Origin: Sphingomonadaceae bacterium 3R27E2-A | Lineage (GTDB): Bacteria > Pseudomonadota > Alphaproteobacteria > Sphingomonadales > Sphingomonadaceae | DNA: 64,000 nucleotides | Reading direction: 5' to 3' | Assembly: GCA_005503165.1 (NCBI GenBank) | Contig: SCNT01000017.1 | Span: forward strand, 1 to 64,000 | Shown here: in pieces, positions 1-8,352 of the stretch | Position numbering within the stretch: the first letter of the stretch is position 1 | How the letters are laid out: every line of letters starts with the position of its first letter | Made by a program: the position numbers and the translations under genes | Notes under the pieces: generated by a model | Told to the model about the DNA's origin: nothing | Databases searched by the model: none | The model's input: the letters and a program-made list of their open reading frames with translations, nothing else

Positions 1-124
1 GTGAAGGGGGATGGGCGGGGGGTATCCGTCCGACTTGAGAGACGGTCTCCACCGTTCGTCATTCCCGCGGAGGGCGCGGAGAGGCACGCGACTCTCCACG
101 TGATCCAGCTTGCTTCTTTTGTCC

Positions 125-197
125 TTTTCTTCGCGCCTTTGCGCCTTTGCGTGAAATCAGAAAAATCTCACGCAAAGACGCAAAGGCGCGAAGAAGG
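125..197. repeat. Long near-perfect inverted repeat
   Basis: Two arms of about 29 bases, built around cgcctttgcgcctttgcgtga and its complement, are separated by about 14 A-rich bases. The arms differ at very few positions, so a transcript could fold into a long stem. The element lies among other palindromes in a gene-free stretch. Whether it is mobile or a terminator is unknown. Confidence 0.7.
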
Positions 198-353
198 AAA
201 AAGCCGGGTTCCCGCTTCCGCGGGAATGACAGGGGGGGTGTCGGGCTTCATCGGCGCTTGCTTTGACTGCGGCGACTTTTGGCGCGGGGCGCCCTGCTCA
301 TCTCGCTGTGGCCGGATCAAATCGGCGACCAACCGCCGACCTATATGCCGGTG

Positions 354-414
354 TTCCCCGGCGAAAGCCGGGGTCCGGCGTGCCGGAGTATGGGCCCCGG
401 CTTTCGCCGGGGAA
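354..414. repeat. Palindromic repeat family A, copy 1
   Basis: The outer arms are ccccggcgaaagccgggg and ccccggctttcgccgggg around a variable centre. The same arms recur at 1613, 38702, 39247, 39711 and 51301. The structure resembles REP/BIME-type intergenic palindromes. Confidence 0.8.
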
Positions 415-488
415 CGGCTGCCTGGCCGAAGGGGGACAATCGCCGATCGCGTTCGGGGCTCGTGATGAGCCGCGGGGTCTCCGGTCAC

Positions 489-510
489 CCCCTCCCGCGA
501 GCGGGAGGGG
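489..510. terminator. GC-rich hairpin after nrdB
   Basis: The stem cccctccc / gggagggg has a short loop and is followed by TTTT on the plus strand. It lies 14 bases past the nrdB stop codon. The T run is on the wrong side for a classic nrdB terminator, so its role is uncertain. Confidence 0.35.
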
Positions 511-523
511 TTTTGATGGAGGC

Positions 524-1582
524 TTATTCCGCGGCGATGCCCGCCTTGGCGAACATGTCTTCGCCGTCGGGGTCGGCGGCGGGGGTCGCGTCGTCGTTGG
601 CCTTGGCCTTCTTGCGGTTGTCGAAGCTGGACCAGACGGTGTTCCAGTCGCCGCGGGTCGCGCCCTTCGAATATTCGGTGGCGCGCGTTTCGAAGAAGTT
701 GGCGTGCTCGACGCCGTTCAGCAGCGGGGCGAGCCAGGGGAGGGGGTGCTCGTCGATCATGTAGATCGGCTGGAACCCCAATTGCCCCAGGCGCCAGTCG
801 GCGATGTAGCGGATGTAGCGCTTGATCTCCTTGGGCGTCATGCCGGGGACGGGGCCCTGTTCGAAGGCGAGGTCGATGAAGGCATCCTCGAGCCGCACGG
901 TCTTCTGGCAGGTGTCGATGATGTCTTCCTTCACCGCCTTGGTCAGGCAGCCGCGTTCCTTCACGAAGGTGTGGAACAGCTTGATGATGCCCTCGCAGTG
1001 CAGGCTCTCGTCACGGATCGACCAGCTGACGATCTGGCCCATGCCCTTCATCTTGTTGAAGCGCGGGAAGTTCATCAGCATCGCGAAGCTGGCGAAGAGC
1101 TGCAAGCCTTCGGTGAAGCCGCCGAACATCGCGAGCGTGCGCGCGATATCCTCGTCGCTGTCGACGCCGAAGGTGCCCATATAGTCGTGCTTGGCGCGCA
1201 TCTCGTCATATTCGAGGAACATGCCATATTCGCTCTCGGGCATGCCGATGGTGTCGAGCAGGTGGCTGTACGCCGCGATGTGGACGGTTTCCATGTTGCT
1301 GAACGCGGTCAGCATCATCTTGATCTCGGTCGGCTTGAACACGCGGCCGTATTTTTCGTGGTAGCAATCCTGCACCTCGATATCGGCCTGGGTGAAGAAG
1401 CGGAAGATCTGGGTGAGCAGGTTGCGCTCGTGGTCGCTGATTTTCTGCGCCCAGTCGCGGCAATCCTCGCCCAGCGGCACTTCCTCGGGCACCCAGTGGA
1501 TCTGCTGCTGGCGCTTCCAGAAATCGAACGCCCAGGGATATTCGAAGGGCTTGTAGGTCTTGCGGGCTTCGAGAAGGGACAT
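524..1582 (-). CDS. nrdB: Ribonucleoside-diphosphate reductase, beta subunit (class Ia)
   Basis: This is the small subunit that holds the di-iron tyrosyl radical used by NrdA to reduce ribonucleotides to deoxyribonucleotides. The 352-residue length is typical. Iron and radical residues are visible: Asp67, then E98-T-V-H101 with Tyr105 placed like the radical tyrosine of the E. coli enzyme, and a second E-S-L-H pair near residue 195. No extra N-terminal ATP-cone is present. It lies 118 bp downstream of nrdA on the same strand, with a palindromic repeat in the gap, so the two are probably cotranscribed. The ATG start follows naturally from the family N-terminus. Confidence 0.96.
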   Translation of the reverse strand: MSLLEARKTYKPFEYPWAFDFWKRQQQIHWVPEEVPLGEDCRDWAQKISDHERNLLTQIFRFFTQADIEVQDCYHEKYGRVFKPTEIKMMLTAFSNMETVHIAAYSHLLDTIGMPESEYGMFLEYDEMRAKHDYMGTFGVDSDEDIARTLAMFGGFTEGLQLFASFAMLMNFPRFNKMKGMGQIVSWSIRDESLHCEGIIKLFHTFVKERGCLTKAVKEDIIDTCQKTVRLEDAFIDLAFEQGPVPGMTPKEIKRYIRYIADWRLGQLGFQPIYMIDEHPLPWLAPLLNGVEHANFFETRATEYSKGATRGDWNTVWSSFDNRKKAKANDDATPAADPDGEDMFAKAGIAAE

Positions 1583-1612
1583 GCGGTAATCCTCGGTTTG
1601 ATCTCTTGTGTG

Positions 1613-1682
1613 TCCCGGCGAAAGCCGGGATCCAGTCTCGCTTGGCGTAAGCCCGCTCTGGGCCCCGGCTTTCGCCGGGGAT
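1613..1682. repeat. Palindromic repeat family A, copy 2
   Basis: Arms cccggcgaaagccggg and ccccggctttcgccgggg flank a 34-base centre. The copy fills most of the gap between nrdA and nrdB, where it could form a stem in the shared mRNA and affect relative expression (inference). Confidence 0.8.
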
Positions 1683-1700
1683 CACGCGGAGCGGGTTACC

Positions 1701-3644
1701 CTATTGGCAGGCCAGGCACTCGTCGTAATCGGTGGTCTGCAGCTCGTATTTCGGCGCTTCCGAGGTGTTGTCGGCCTCGACCCCGCCCGCGAAGCCGGCG
1801 CGCTGGACCGATTTCGAGCGGAGGTAATAGAGCGATTTGATGCCGAGCTCCCACGCGCGGTAGTGGAGCATGAGCAGGTCCCATTTCTCGACGTCGGCCG
1901 GGATGAACAGGTTCAGCGAGGCGGCCTGGTCGATATAGGGCGTGCGGTCGGCGGCGAGTTCGAGCAGCCAGCGCTGGTCGATCTCGAAGCTGGTCTTGAA
2001 CACGTCCTTTTCGTCCTGGCTCAGGAAATCGAGGTGCTGGACGCTGCCGCCGCGCTCGAGGATCGAGTTCCAGATCGCGTCGCTGTTCTTCGCCTTGTCG
2101 ACGAGAAGGGCTTCGAGGTGCGGGTTGCGGATCGAGAAGCTGCCCGAGAGCGTCTTGTGCGTGTAGATGTTCGCCGGGATCGGCTCGATGCACGCGCTGG
2201 TGCCGCCGCAGATGATGCTGATCGACGCGGTCGGCGCGATCGCCATCTTGCAGCTGAAGCGTTCCATCACCCCCTGGTCGGCGGCGTCGGGGCAGGGGCC
2301 GCGCTCGTTGGCGAGCAGCATCGAGGCGGCGTCGACCTGCGCGCGGATATGCTTGAAGACGCGGAGGTTCGACGATTTCGCCATCGCGCCCTCGAAGGGC
2401 AGGCCGCGCGCCTGGAGGAAGCTGTGGAAGCCCATGACGCCGAGGCCGACGCTGCGTTCGCGGCTGGCGCTGTACTTGGCGCGCGCCATTTCGGGCGGGG
2501 CGCGGTCGATATAGTCCTGCAGGACATTGTCGAGCATGCGCATCACATCCTCGATGAAGCGCTTGTCGCCGTTCCACTCGTCCCAGGTTTCGAGGTTGAG
2601 CGACGAGAGGCAGCAGACCGCGGTGCGATCGTTGCCGAGATGGTCGCGGCCGGTCGGCAGGGTGATTTCGGAGCAGAGGTTCGAGGTGGTGACCTTGAGC
2701 CCCAGGTCGCGATGATGCTTAGGCATCATGCGGTTCACCTGGTCGATGAAGATGATGTACGGCTCGCCCGTCGCGAGGCGCGTCTCGACGAGCTTCTGGA
2801 ACAGCCCGCGCGCGTCGACGGTGCCGCGGACGCTCTGGTCCTTGGGGCTGCGCAGGTCGAATTCCTTGCCGTCGCGCACCGCTTCCATGAACTCGTCGGT
2901 GATGAGGACGCCGTGGTGGAGATTGAGCGCCTTGCGGTTGAAGTCGCCCGACGGTTTGCGCACCTCGAGAAACTCCTCGATCTCGGGGTGCGAGATGTCG
3001 AGGTAGCAGGCGGCCGAACCGCGGCGGAGCGAGCCCTGGCTGATTGCGAGAGTGAGGCTGTCCATCACGCGGACGAAGGGGATGATGCCGCTGGTCTTGC
3101 CGTTGAGGCCGACGGGTTCGCCGATGCCGCGCACCGCGCCCCAATAGGTGCCGATGCCGCCGCCGCGCGACGCGAGCCAGACATTCTCGTTCCAGGTGCC
3201 GACGATGCCCTCGAGGCTGTCGTCGACCGAGTTCAGATAGCAGCTGATCGGCAGGCCGCGGCCGGTGCCGCCGTTCGAGAGCACGGGGGTCGCGGGCATG
3301 AACCACAGCTTCGAGATATAGTCGTAGAGCCGCTGCGCGTGGTCCTGGTCGTCGGCATAGGCGTCGGCGACGCGCGCGAAGAGGTCCTGGTAGGATTCGC
3401 CGGGCAAGAGGTAGCGGTCCTCGAGCGTTTCCTTGCCGAAGTCGGTGAGCAGCGCGTCGCGACTCTTGTCGGTGACGATCGCGAAGCGACGCGCATGCAC
3501 CTTGGGCTCGCCCACGTCATTGAGCTTTGCCGCGGGCGCCGAATCATCCTTCGATTCGGTCGCTGCCGGGGTCTCGTTCTTCGCCAATTCCATCGTCGCC
3601 ACGTCGCTCGTCTCCACCCGGTCGGTCTCTCGAAAATCCATCAA
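1701..3644 (-). CDS. nrdA: Ribonucleoside-diphosphate reductase, alpha subunit (class Ia)
   Basis: This is the large catalytic subunit of ribonucleotide reductase and works with NrdB. At 647 residues it contains the N-terminal RNR domain from about residue 50, the active-site N-L-C-S-E motif (the Asn-Cys-Glu triad), the paired catalytic cysteines (one in LPISCYLNS, one in TAVCCLSS), and a C-terminal C-L-A-C redox pair that passes electrons from thioredoxin or glutaredoxin. The first 50 residues are low in complexity and not an ATP-cone, so the usual dATP overall-activity switch appears to be missing. A 965-bp gene-free region lies upstream. Confidence 0.96.
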   Translation of the reverse strand: MMDFRETDRVETSDVATMELAKNETPAATESKDDSAPAAKLNDVGEPKVHARRFAIVTDKSRDALLTDFGKETLEDRYLLPGESYQDLFARVADAYADDQDHAQRLYDYISKLWFMPATPVLSNGGTGRGLPISCYLNSVDDSLEGIVGTWNENVWLASRGGGIGTYWGAVRGIGEPVGLNGKTSGIIPFVRVMDSLTLAISQGSLRRGSAACYLDISHPEIEEFLEVRKPSGDFNRKALNLHHGVLITDEFMEAVRDGKEFDLRSPKDQSVRGTVDARGLFQKLVETRLATGEPYIIFIDQVNRMMPKHHRDLGLKVTTSNLCSEITLPTGRDHLGNDRTAVCCLSSLNLETWDEWNGDKRFIEDVMRMLDNVLQDYIDRAPPEMARAKYSASRERSVGLGVMGFHSFLQARGLPFEGAMAKSSNLRVFKHIRAQVDAASMLLANERGPCPDAADQGVMERFSCKMAIAPTASISIICGGTSACIEPIPANIYTHKTLSGSFSIRNPHLEALLVDKAKNSDAIWNSILERGGSVQHLDFLSQDEKDVFKTSFEIDQRWLLELAADRTPYIDQAASLNLFIPADVEKWDLLMLHYRAWELGIKSLYYLRSKSVQRAGFAGGVEADNTSEAPKYELQTTDYDECLACQ

Positions 3645-4219
3645 ATTCGCCCCCGATTCGGCGCGCGCGCGGCGCGCCTTGTTCCTGTCTTGTTCGACTC
3701 AGGGCGAAGCCCCGGTCTTAGCATTTTATCGACGTCCAAGGGCACTTTTTTTGGGCGCAGAAGCCTCTTTCCTCCGCCCATATGGGATGGGCGGCGGAAT
3801 TCCGCCACTTTCGGCCAGATACAATTTATTGGGGTGCCCCCTCGGTCGACCCACCATCCATAGTGCCACGTCGGCGGAGAGACGCAAGACGGTAAATGAC
3901 AGATTGAGGACTCGGTTCGTCGCTATTCCGATTCGTTTCGTCGCTCTCCCGGCACGCTTCACGGGGCGAAGCCGCGGCTTTCCGCGGGCTTCGCGAAGCC
4001 GCGAGCCGATGCCGCCGCGACATAAAAATTTTTCCGTCCCACAAGATGGGGTGGCGCCCCGTTCGATCGCCGCCGCCCCCGCCAACCGGACTCCGGCGAG
4101 CAGCCCCGGGATCGAGGCCAGCCCGCCGCCGCCGCCGATCAATGCCCGGCGGCGGGGCCGGGCCTTTTTGGAGATCCGGGGCGTCCGGCGCCGGCTTCCG
4201 GGGCGGGGTGCGGACCATC

Positions 4220-4352
4220 CCATCCTCCCGGCGGCGAAGCGACGGGAGGGGCCGTCGAAGCAGGATGGGGGGGCAGGCCGACGTTCATGGCATCGGCCCC
4301 TCCACCGCCCCTTGGGCGGCCCCCCTCCCCACGGCTTCGCCGCAGCGAGGAT
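4220..4352. repeat. Interspersed repeat family B, copy 1
   Basis: The element begins catcctccc, contains a gcatcggcccctccaccgccc segment that folds on itself, and ends with ccctccccacggcttcgccgcagcgaggat. Related copies lie at 7769-7973 and 32122-32256. The first and last segments are complementary, so the whole element can fold into a large hairpin. Confidence 0.7.
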
Positions 4353-4483
4353 CCAATTGACCGTTCCCGCCGGGAACCGGACGCCAAGGGCCGCAAAATA
4401 TCGGGGGCAGGGGCGACACCTTTATCCCCCGTCCGCCGCGCTCGGCAGCCGCGACGGGGGATGAGGTTGTGTGTGCACGTTGA

Positions 4484-4498
4484 GAACATTAAAAGAAC
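4484..4498 (-). promoter_or_regulatory. LexA (SOS) box, exact GTTC-N7-GTTC match
   Basis: The plus strand reads GAACATTAAAAGAAC, which is GTTC-N7-GTTC on the minus strand, the LexA operator known in alphaproteobacteria. It lies 112 bp before the SDR start codon and 840 bp before nrdA. Neither neighbour is a classic SOS gene, so the target is unclear. Confidence 0.6.
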
Positions 4499-4552
4499 AA
4501 ACTGGCGAGGTCAACCCCCTTTTGTTCTCCTCCGTCGCACTGTTCCGACAGG

Positions 4553-4568
4553 TTGACGTAAACGTCAA
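4553..4568. promoter_or_regulatory. Perfect palindrome, LiuR-like operator
   Basis: TTGACGTAAACGTCAA is a 7+2+7 perfect inverted repeat ending 41 bp before the SDR start. As I recall, this is close to the operator of MerR-family LiuR regulators of branched-chain and fatty acid breakdown in proteobacteria. The genes it precedes (SDR and enoyl-CoA hydratase) fit that role. Confidence 0.6.
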
Positions 4569-4609
4569 TCGCCGCCAATGCCGGGAAACGGTGAGGAAAG
4601 GGAGAGACG

Positions 4610-5386
4610 ATGGCGGAGCAACCCAGGTTCGATCTGACGGGGCGCGTCGCGCTCGTGACCGGCGCCTCGTCGGGGCTCGGCGCGGGGTTCGCCAAGGCGC
4701 TCGCGGCGGCGGGAGCGAAGGTCGTGCTCGCCGCGCGCCGCGCCGACAAGCTCGCGGAACAAGTAGCGGCGATCGAGGCTGCGGGCGGACAGGCGATCGC
4801 GGTCAGCATGGACGTCACCAACGAGGCCTCCACGAAAGCGGCGTATGACGCCGCCGAGGCGGCCTTCGGCACCGTCGACACGATCGTCGCCAATGCGGGG
4901 GTCGCGACCGAGAAGATGGCGATGGGGCTGAGCGTCGACGAGGTCGATTTCCTCCACGCCGCCAATGTCCGCGGCGTCTTCCTGACCGCGACCGAGGGCG
5001 CCAGGCGGCTCGACAAGGACGGCGCGCGCGAGAAGCAGCATGGGCGCATCGTGCTGATCGGGTCGATCACCGCCGAGAAGGTCTTTCCCGCGACTGCAGT
5101 CTATGGCGCGACCAAGGCGGCGGTGCGCCACCTCGGCAAGGCGCTGGCGCGCGAATGGGCGCGGCGCGGGATCAGCGTCAATGTGATCCAGCCGGGCTAT
5201 TTCGAGTCCGAGATGACCGCGGTGCTGTTCGAGAGCGACGTCGGCGATTCGATGGTGAAGAGCTTCCCGCGCCAGCGCATGCGGCCGCCGAGCGACCTGC
5301 ACGCGCCGCTGCTTTTGCTCTGCTCCGACGCGGCGCAGGGGATCACCGGCAGCGTGTTCACGATCGATGACGGGCAGACGCTGTGA
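4610..5386 (+). CDS. SDR family oxidoreductase
   Basis: A 258-residue short-chain dehydrogenase/reductase, presumably NAD(P)H-dependent and cytoplasmic. The Rossmann motif TGASSGLGAG lies near residues 18-27, NAG near 97-99, the catalytic serine in IGSITAEK, and the Y-x-x-x-K pair in YGATK near residue 166. The C-terminal DDGQTL end is typical of the family. A strong ribosome site (gggagag) precedes the ATG. Its stop overlaps the start of the enoyl-CoA hydratase gene, so the two are translationally coupled. With the LiuR-like palindrome upstream, a 3-hydroxyacyl-CoA dehydrogenase role in acyl-CoA breakdown is likely; the exact substrate is unknown. Confidence 0.9.
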   Translation: MAEQPRFDLTGRVALVTGASSGLGAGFAKALAAAGAKVVLAARRADKLAEQVAAIEAAGGQAIAVSMDVTNEASTKAAYDAAEAAFGTVDTIVANAGVATEKMAMGLSVDEVDFLHAANVRGVFLTATEGARRLDKDGAREKQHGRIVLIGSITAEKVFPATAVYGATKAAVRHLGKALAREWARRGISVNVIQPGYFESEMTAVLFESDVGDSMVKSFPRQRMRPPSDLHAPLLLLCSDAAQGITGSVFTIDDGQTL

Positions 5387-6174
5387 GCGGCGAGCTGCAG
5401 GTCGAGACGCGCGGCGCGGTCGAGATCGCGACGCTCAACCGGCCCGAGCGGCTGAATGCTCTGAGCGAAGGGCTGGTCGACGAACTCAATGCCTATTTCG
5501 GCGGGCTGGCCGAGCGCAAGGACATACGCGTCGTCATATTGCGCGGTGCGGGGCGCGGGTTTTGCGCGGGGCTCGATATCCAGGAGGACCGGTCGAGCGA
5601 CGAGACGGCGGTGCTGCGCACGCTGCGCACCCAGACCAGCATCGGCAATATCTATCGCAAGATGCGCGCCTGTCCGCAGCCGATCATCGCGCTGGGTCAT
5701 GGCGCCGCGGCGGGGGGCGGGCTGTCGCTGCTGCTCGCGTCCGACGTGCGCTACGGCACGCCGAGCTTCCGCTGCAACGCCGCCTATATCCGCATCGGGC
5801 TCGGCGGCTGCGACATGGCGTCGAGCTATTTCCTGCCGCGGCTGGTGGGCGCGAGCCTCGCGTCGGAGATGATCCTGACCGGGCGTTTCATCGACGCCGA
5901 ACGCGCGCTCAGCGCCGGGCTGATCAGCGAGATCGTCGAGGAGGAGGCGCTGCTCGACCGCGGGCTGGCGCTCGCCGACGAGATGCTCGCGACCGCGCCG
6001 TGGGGGCTGCGGCTGTCGAAGCAGGCGCTGAACCTCAACATCGACGCGCAGAGCCTCGACGCCGCGATGGCGATCGAGGACCGGCAGCAGGTGATCCTGT
6101 CGGCGACCGAGGATCACAAGGAGGCGCTCGCCGCCTTCTTGGGCAAGCGCGCGCCCGAGTATCGCGAGCGCTGA
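5383..6174 (+). CDS. Enoyl-CoA hydratase/isomerase family protein
   Basis: A 263-residue crotonase-fold protein that would hydrate or isomerise an enoyl-CoA thioester. The N-terminal NRPERLNAL motif, the oxyanion-hole segment GRGFCAGLDI near residue 60, and HGAAAGGGLSLLLASDVRYG near residue 106 are visible. The canonical catalytic glutamates are not both obvious: the second region reads YIRIGLGGCDMASSYFLPR, where a Cys-Asp pair replaces the usual Pro-Glu-x-Gly. It may therefore be an isomerase or another member of the superfamily. The GTG start overlaps the SDR stop codon by four bases. It ends the probable LiuR-controlled operon. Confidence 0.88.
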   Translation: MSGELQVETRGAVEIATLNRPERLNALSEGLVDELNAYFGGLAERKDIRVVILRGAGRGFCAGLDIQEDRSSDETAVLRTLRTQTSIGNIYRKMRACPQPIIALGHGAAAGGGLSLLLASDVRYGTPSFRCNAAYIRIGLGGCDMASSYFLPRLVGASLASEMILTGRFIDAERALSAGLISEIVEEEALLDRGLALADEMLATAPWGLRLSKQALNLNIDAQSLDAAMAIEDRQQVILSATEDHKEALAAFLGKRAPEYRER

Positions 6175-6273
6175 CCGATACGCTCCGCCTCCATGCGTGC
6201 AACACGGGCCGCTAGGGGGAGGGGGGCGGCTGTTCCGATGCGCGTGCGGGCGGCTTTCGCCGCCGCTCCCGGC

Positions 6274-7671
6274 CTATCGCGCGACGGCGTTTCGCCGGGC
6301 GTAGAGGAAATAGACCGCCAGCCCCCCGACGTTCCAGATCCCGAACCACAGCTGTGTCTGCGCGGGCAGGCTGGCGAAGAGGTAGATGCAGCCGAGCACG
6401 GCGATGCCGCCGACCACCCACGGCAGCGGCGTGCGGAAGGTGCGCGGCGCGTCGGGGGCGCGGCGGCGCATGATCAGCATGCATACCGACACCGCGGTGA
6501 AGGCCGCGAGCGTGCCCGCATTCGCCAGCGCCGCCAGCTCGTCGAGCGGAATGAAGCCCGCGAGCACCGCGACGACGAGCGCGGTGAAGATGGTGATGCG
6601 CACCGGGGTGCCGCGCGGCGACAGCGCCGCGAGCGACTTCGGGAGCAGCCCGTCGCGCGCCATGGTGAAGAAGATGCGGCTCTGGCCGTAGAAGAAGGCG
6701 AGGATCACGGTCGGCAGCGCGATCACCGCCGAGACGCCAAGATAATAAGCTGCGGTGGGGCTGCCGAGATCGCGCAGGATCAGCGCGAGCGGCTCGGGGC
6801 TGTTGGCGAATTTGCTGTACGAGATCGCGCCGACTGCCGCGACCGCGACCGCGATGTAGATCAGCACGCAGACGAACATCGACCCGACGATCCCGATCTT
6901 GAGGTCGCGGTCGGGATCCTTCGCTTCTTCGGCGGCGGTGGCGATCGCATCGAAACCGTAGAAGGCGAAGAAGATGATCGCCGCCGCGGCCATCACGCCG
7001 CGCTCGACCCCGTCGGGGCCGATATGCTTGGCGAAGCCATAGGGGCTGAAGGGCTCGAGATTGGCGGCGTCGAAGGCGGGCAAGGCGACCGCGACGAACA
7101 CGCCGAGCGCGATGATCTTGACGATCACCAGGATCGCGTTGACCGTCGCGCTCTCGCGCGTGCCGAACAGCAGCATGCCCGCGACGATGGCGATGATCGC
7201 GATTGCCGGCAGGTTGACGATCCCGCCGAGTTCGGGGCCCTGCATCAGCGCCATCGGCACGCCGAGCGACGCCTCGAGCAGGGGCGCGGCATAGCCTGAC
7301 CAGCCGACCGCCACCGCGCTGACCACCAGCGAATATTCGAGGATCAGGCTCCACCCGACGATCCACGCGATGAGTTCGCCGATCACGACATAGGAGTAGG
7401 TGTAAGCGCTGCCCGAGGCCGGAATCATCGTCGCCATTTCGGCATAAGCGAGCGCGGCGCAGGCGCAGATCAGTCCTGCGACCGCGAAGGAGAGGATCAC
7501 CGCGGGGCCCGCCTTGTCGGCGCCGACGCCGATCAGCGTCAGGATGCCGGTGCCGACGATCGCGCCGACGCCGAGCGCCACGAGATGCGGCCAGCCGAGG
7601 GTGCGCGCGAGCGCGGGCCCCTCCTGCTTCTTGGCAACGATGATCTTGCGGCGCAGCAGGCTGTCGGTCAT
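6274..7671 (-). CDS. APC superfamily amino acid permease
   Basis: A 465-residue inner-membrane transporter with about 12 to 13 hydrophobic segments. It begins MTDSLLRRKIIVAKK, then the first helix carries GVGAIVGTGIL, the conserved glycine-rich substrate-binding turn of cationic amino acid transporters. The helix 6 region AIIFFAFYGFDAIATAAEEAKDP is also diagnostic of the CAT branch. The start at 7671 was chosen because upstream codons in the same frame run through a repeat and then antisense to ccmA, with no transporter-like sequence. Substrate is not predictable beyond amino acids. It stands alone, with repeat-filled gaps on both sides. Confidence 0.9.
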   Translation of the reverse strand: MTDSLLRRKIIVAKKQEGPALARTLGWPHLVALGVGAIVGTGILTLIGVGADKAGPAVILSFAVAGLICACAALAYAEMATMIPASGSAYTYSYVVIGELIAWIVGWSLILEYSLVVSAVAVGWSGYAAPLLEASLGVPMALMQGPELGGIVNLPAIAIIAIVAGMLLFGTRESATVNAILVIVKIIALGVFVAVALPAFDAANLEPFSPYGFAKHIGPDGVERGVMAAAAIIFFAFYGFDAIATAAEEAKDPDRDLKIGIVGSMFVCVLIYIAVAVAAVGAISYSKFANSPEPLALILRDLGSPTAAYYLGVSAVIALPTVILAFFYGQSRIFFTMARDGLLPKSLAALSPRGTPVRITIFTALVVAVLAGFIPLDELAALANAGTLAAFTAVSVCMLIMRRRAPDAPRTFRTPLPWVVGGIAVLGCIYLFASLPAQTQLWFGIWNVGGLAVYFLYARRNAVAR

Positions 7672-8011
7672 TCGGGCTCCCCTGTTTTGGTTGCTTGTGA
7701 AACGGGTTGGGGGAGAAGGCAAGCGGGGTGGCATGCGCGGCGGTTTTGGGGTGGGGAGCGGACATAATAATCCTCCCTGTCGCGCAGCGATGGGGAGGGG
7801 GACAGTTTGGGGTCGTCCGGTCCCCCGGACCGGACCTGCATTGCCGGGGGCAATCCAACCCCAAACTCGAAGCATGGTGGAGGGGCGGCCGCCTGGAACC
7901 TGGGCTTGGGGCATCGGCCCCTCCACCACCCTTCGGGTGGTCCCCCTCCCCACGGCTACGCCGCAGTGAGGATTAAGAAGGTCCGCTTCCGCCCGAAAGC
8001 CGACCATTTGT
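7672..8011. other. Gene-free gap filled by repeat B
   Basis: The gap between the permease start and phhB holds a large copy of repeat family B and little else. Any permease promoter must sit at the left edge next to 7680. I saw no convincing -35/-10 pair. Confidence 0.5.
7769..7973. repeat. Interspersed repeat family B, copy 2
   Basis: The longest of three copies. It begins atcctccct, has a central cattgccgggggcaat hairpin, contains the shared catcggcccctccaccaccc segment and ends cccctccccacggctacgccgcagtgaggat. The shared ends with 4220-4352 and 32122-32256 define the family. Confidence 0.75.
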
Positions 8012-8299
8012 TCAGAGCAACGCCTCGATCGCCTCCGCCAGCCTGGCGTCCCGCTCCGACAGCCCGTCGGCGTCGTGCGTCGTGAGCAATATGTCGACGC
8101 GGTTGTAGACGTTCGACCATTCGGGATGATGGTCCATCTTCTCGGCGATGATCGCGACGCTCGCCATGAAGCCGAAGGCCTGCGCGAAATCGTCGAATTT
8201 GAAGCGGCGGGTGATCGCATCGCGCTGCGGCTCGTGCGTCCAGTCGGGGAAGCGGGCGAGCAGCGCGGCGCGTTCCTCCTCGTCGAGTTTCCGGACCAT
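8012..8299 (-). CDS. phhB: 4a-hydroxytetrahydrobiopterin dehydratase
   Basis: Pterin-4a-carbinolamine dehydratase, a 95-residue cytoplasmic enzyme that recycles the pterin cofactor after aromatic amino acid hydroxylation. The diagnostic M-D-H-H-P-E-W segment near residues 54-60, followed by N-V-Y-N-R-V-D, carries the catalytic histidines. Length matches the family. It is divergent from the zincin gene across 53 bp. No phenylalanine hydroxylase gene lies nearby, so its partner must be elsewhere in the genome. The gene symbol is by family recognition. Confidence 0.93.
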   Translation of the reverse strand: MVRKLDEEERAALLARFPDWTHEPQRDAITRRFKFDDFAQAFGFMASVAIIAEKMDHHPEWSNVYNRVDILLTTHDADGLSERDARLAEAIEALL

Positions 8300-8352
8300 C
8301 GCTTCGTCTCCCCGCTGGTAATGGCGCGGCGCTCCCCATAAGGAAGGGCGCG

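Larger units (their letters stand above)
1..523. other. Gene-free stretch downstream of nrdB
   Basis: I see no convincing gene here. The open frames that cross it run through palindromic repeats and resemble no family. It holds a long hairpin (125-197), one copy of the ccggcgaaagccgg palindrome family (354-414), a related cattcccgcg / cgcgggaatg pair near 60 and 220, and a GC-rich hairpin just past the nrdB stop codon. Confidence 0.6.
3645..4609. other. Long gene-free region between nrdA and the SDR operon
   Basis: This region holds upstream sequence for two divergent units. Seen here: a direct repeat ttcgtcgct at 3916-3924 and 3937-3945 (21 bp apart), a copy of repeat family B (4220-4352), a consensus alphaproteobacterial SOS box (4484-4498) and a perfect 16-bp palindrome (4553-4568). 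The open frames inside are arginine/proline-rich readings of GC-rich repeats and I reject them as genes. I saw no NrdR box. Confidence 0.6.

Noticed and set aside
3726..4489. Small minus-strand frames between nrdA and the SOS box
   Set aside because: They read through repeat B and GC-rich repeats, lack ribosome sites and resemble no protein.
4420..4609. Replication origin or DnaA-box cluster
   Set aside because: No TTATCCACA-type boxes or AT-rich unwinding region were seen; the notable motifs are the SOS box and the palindrome.
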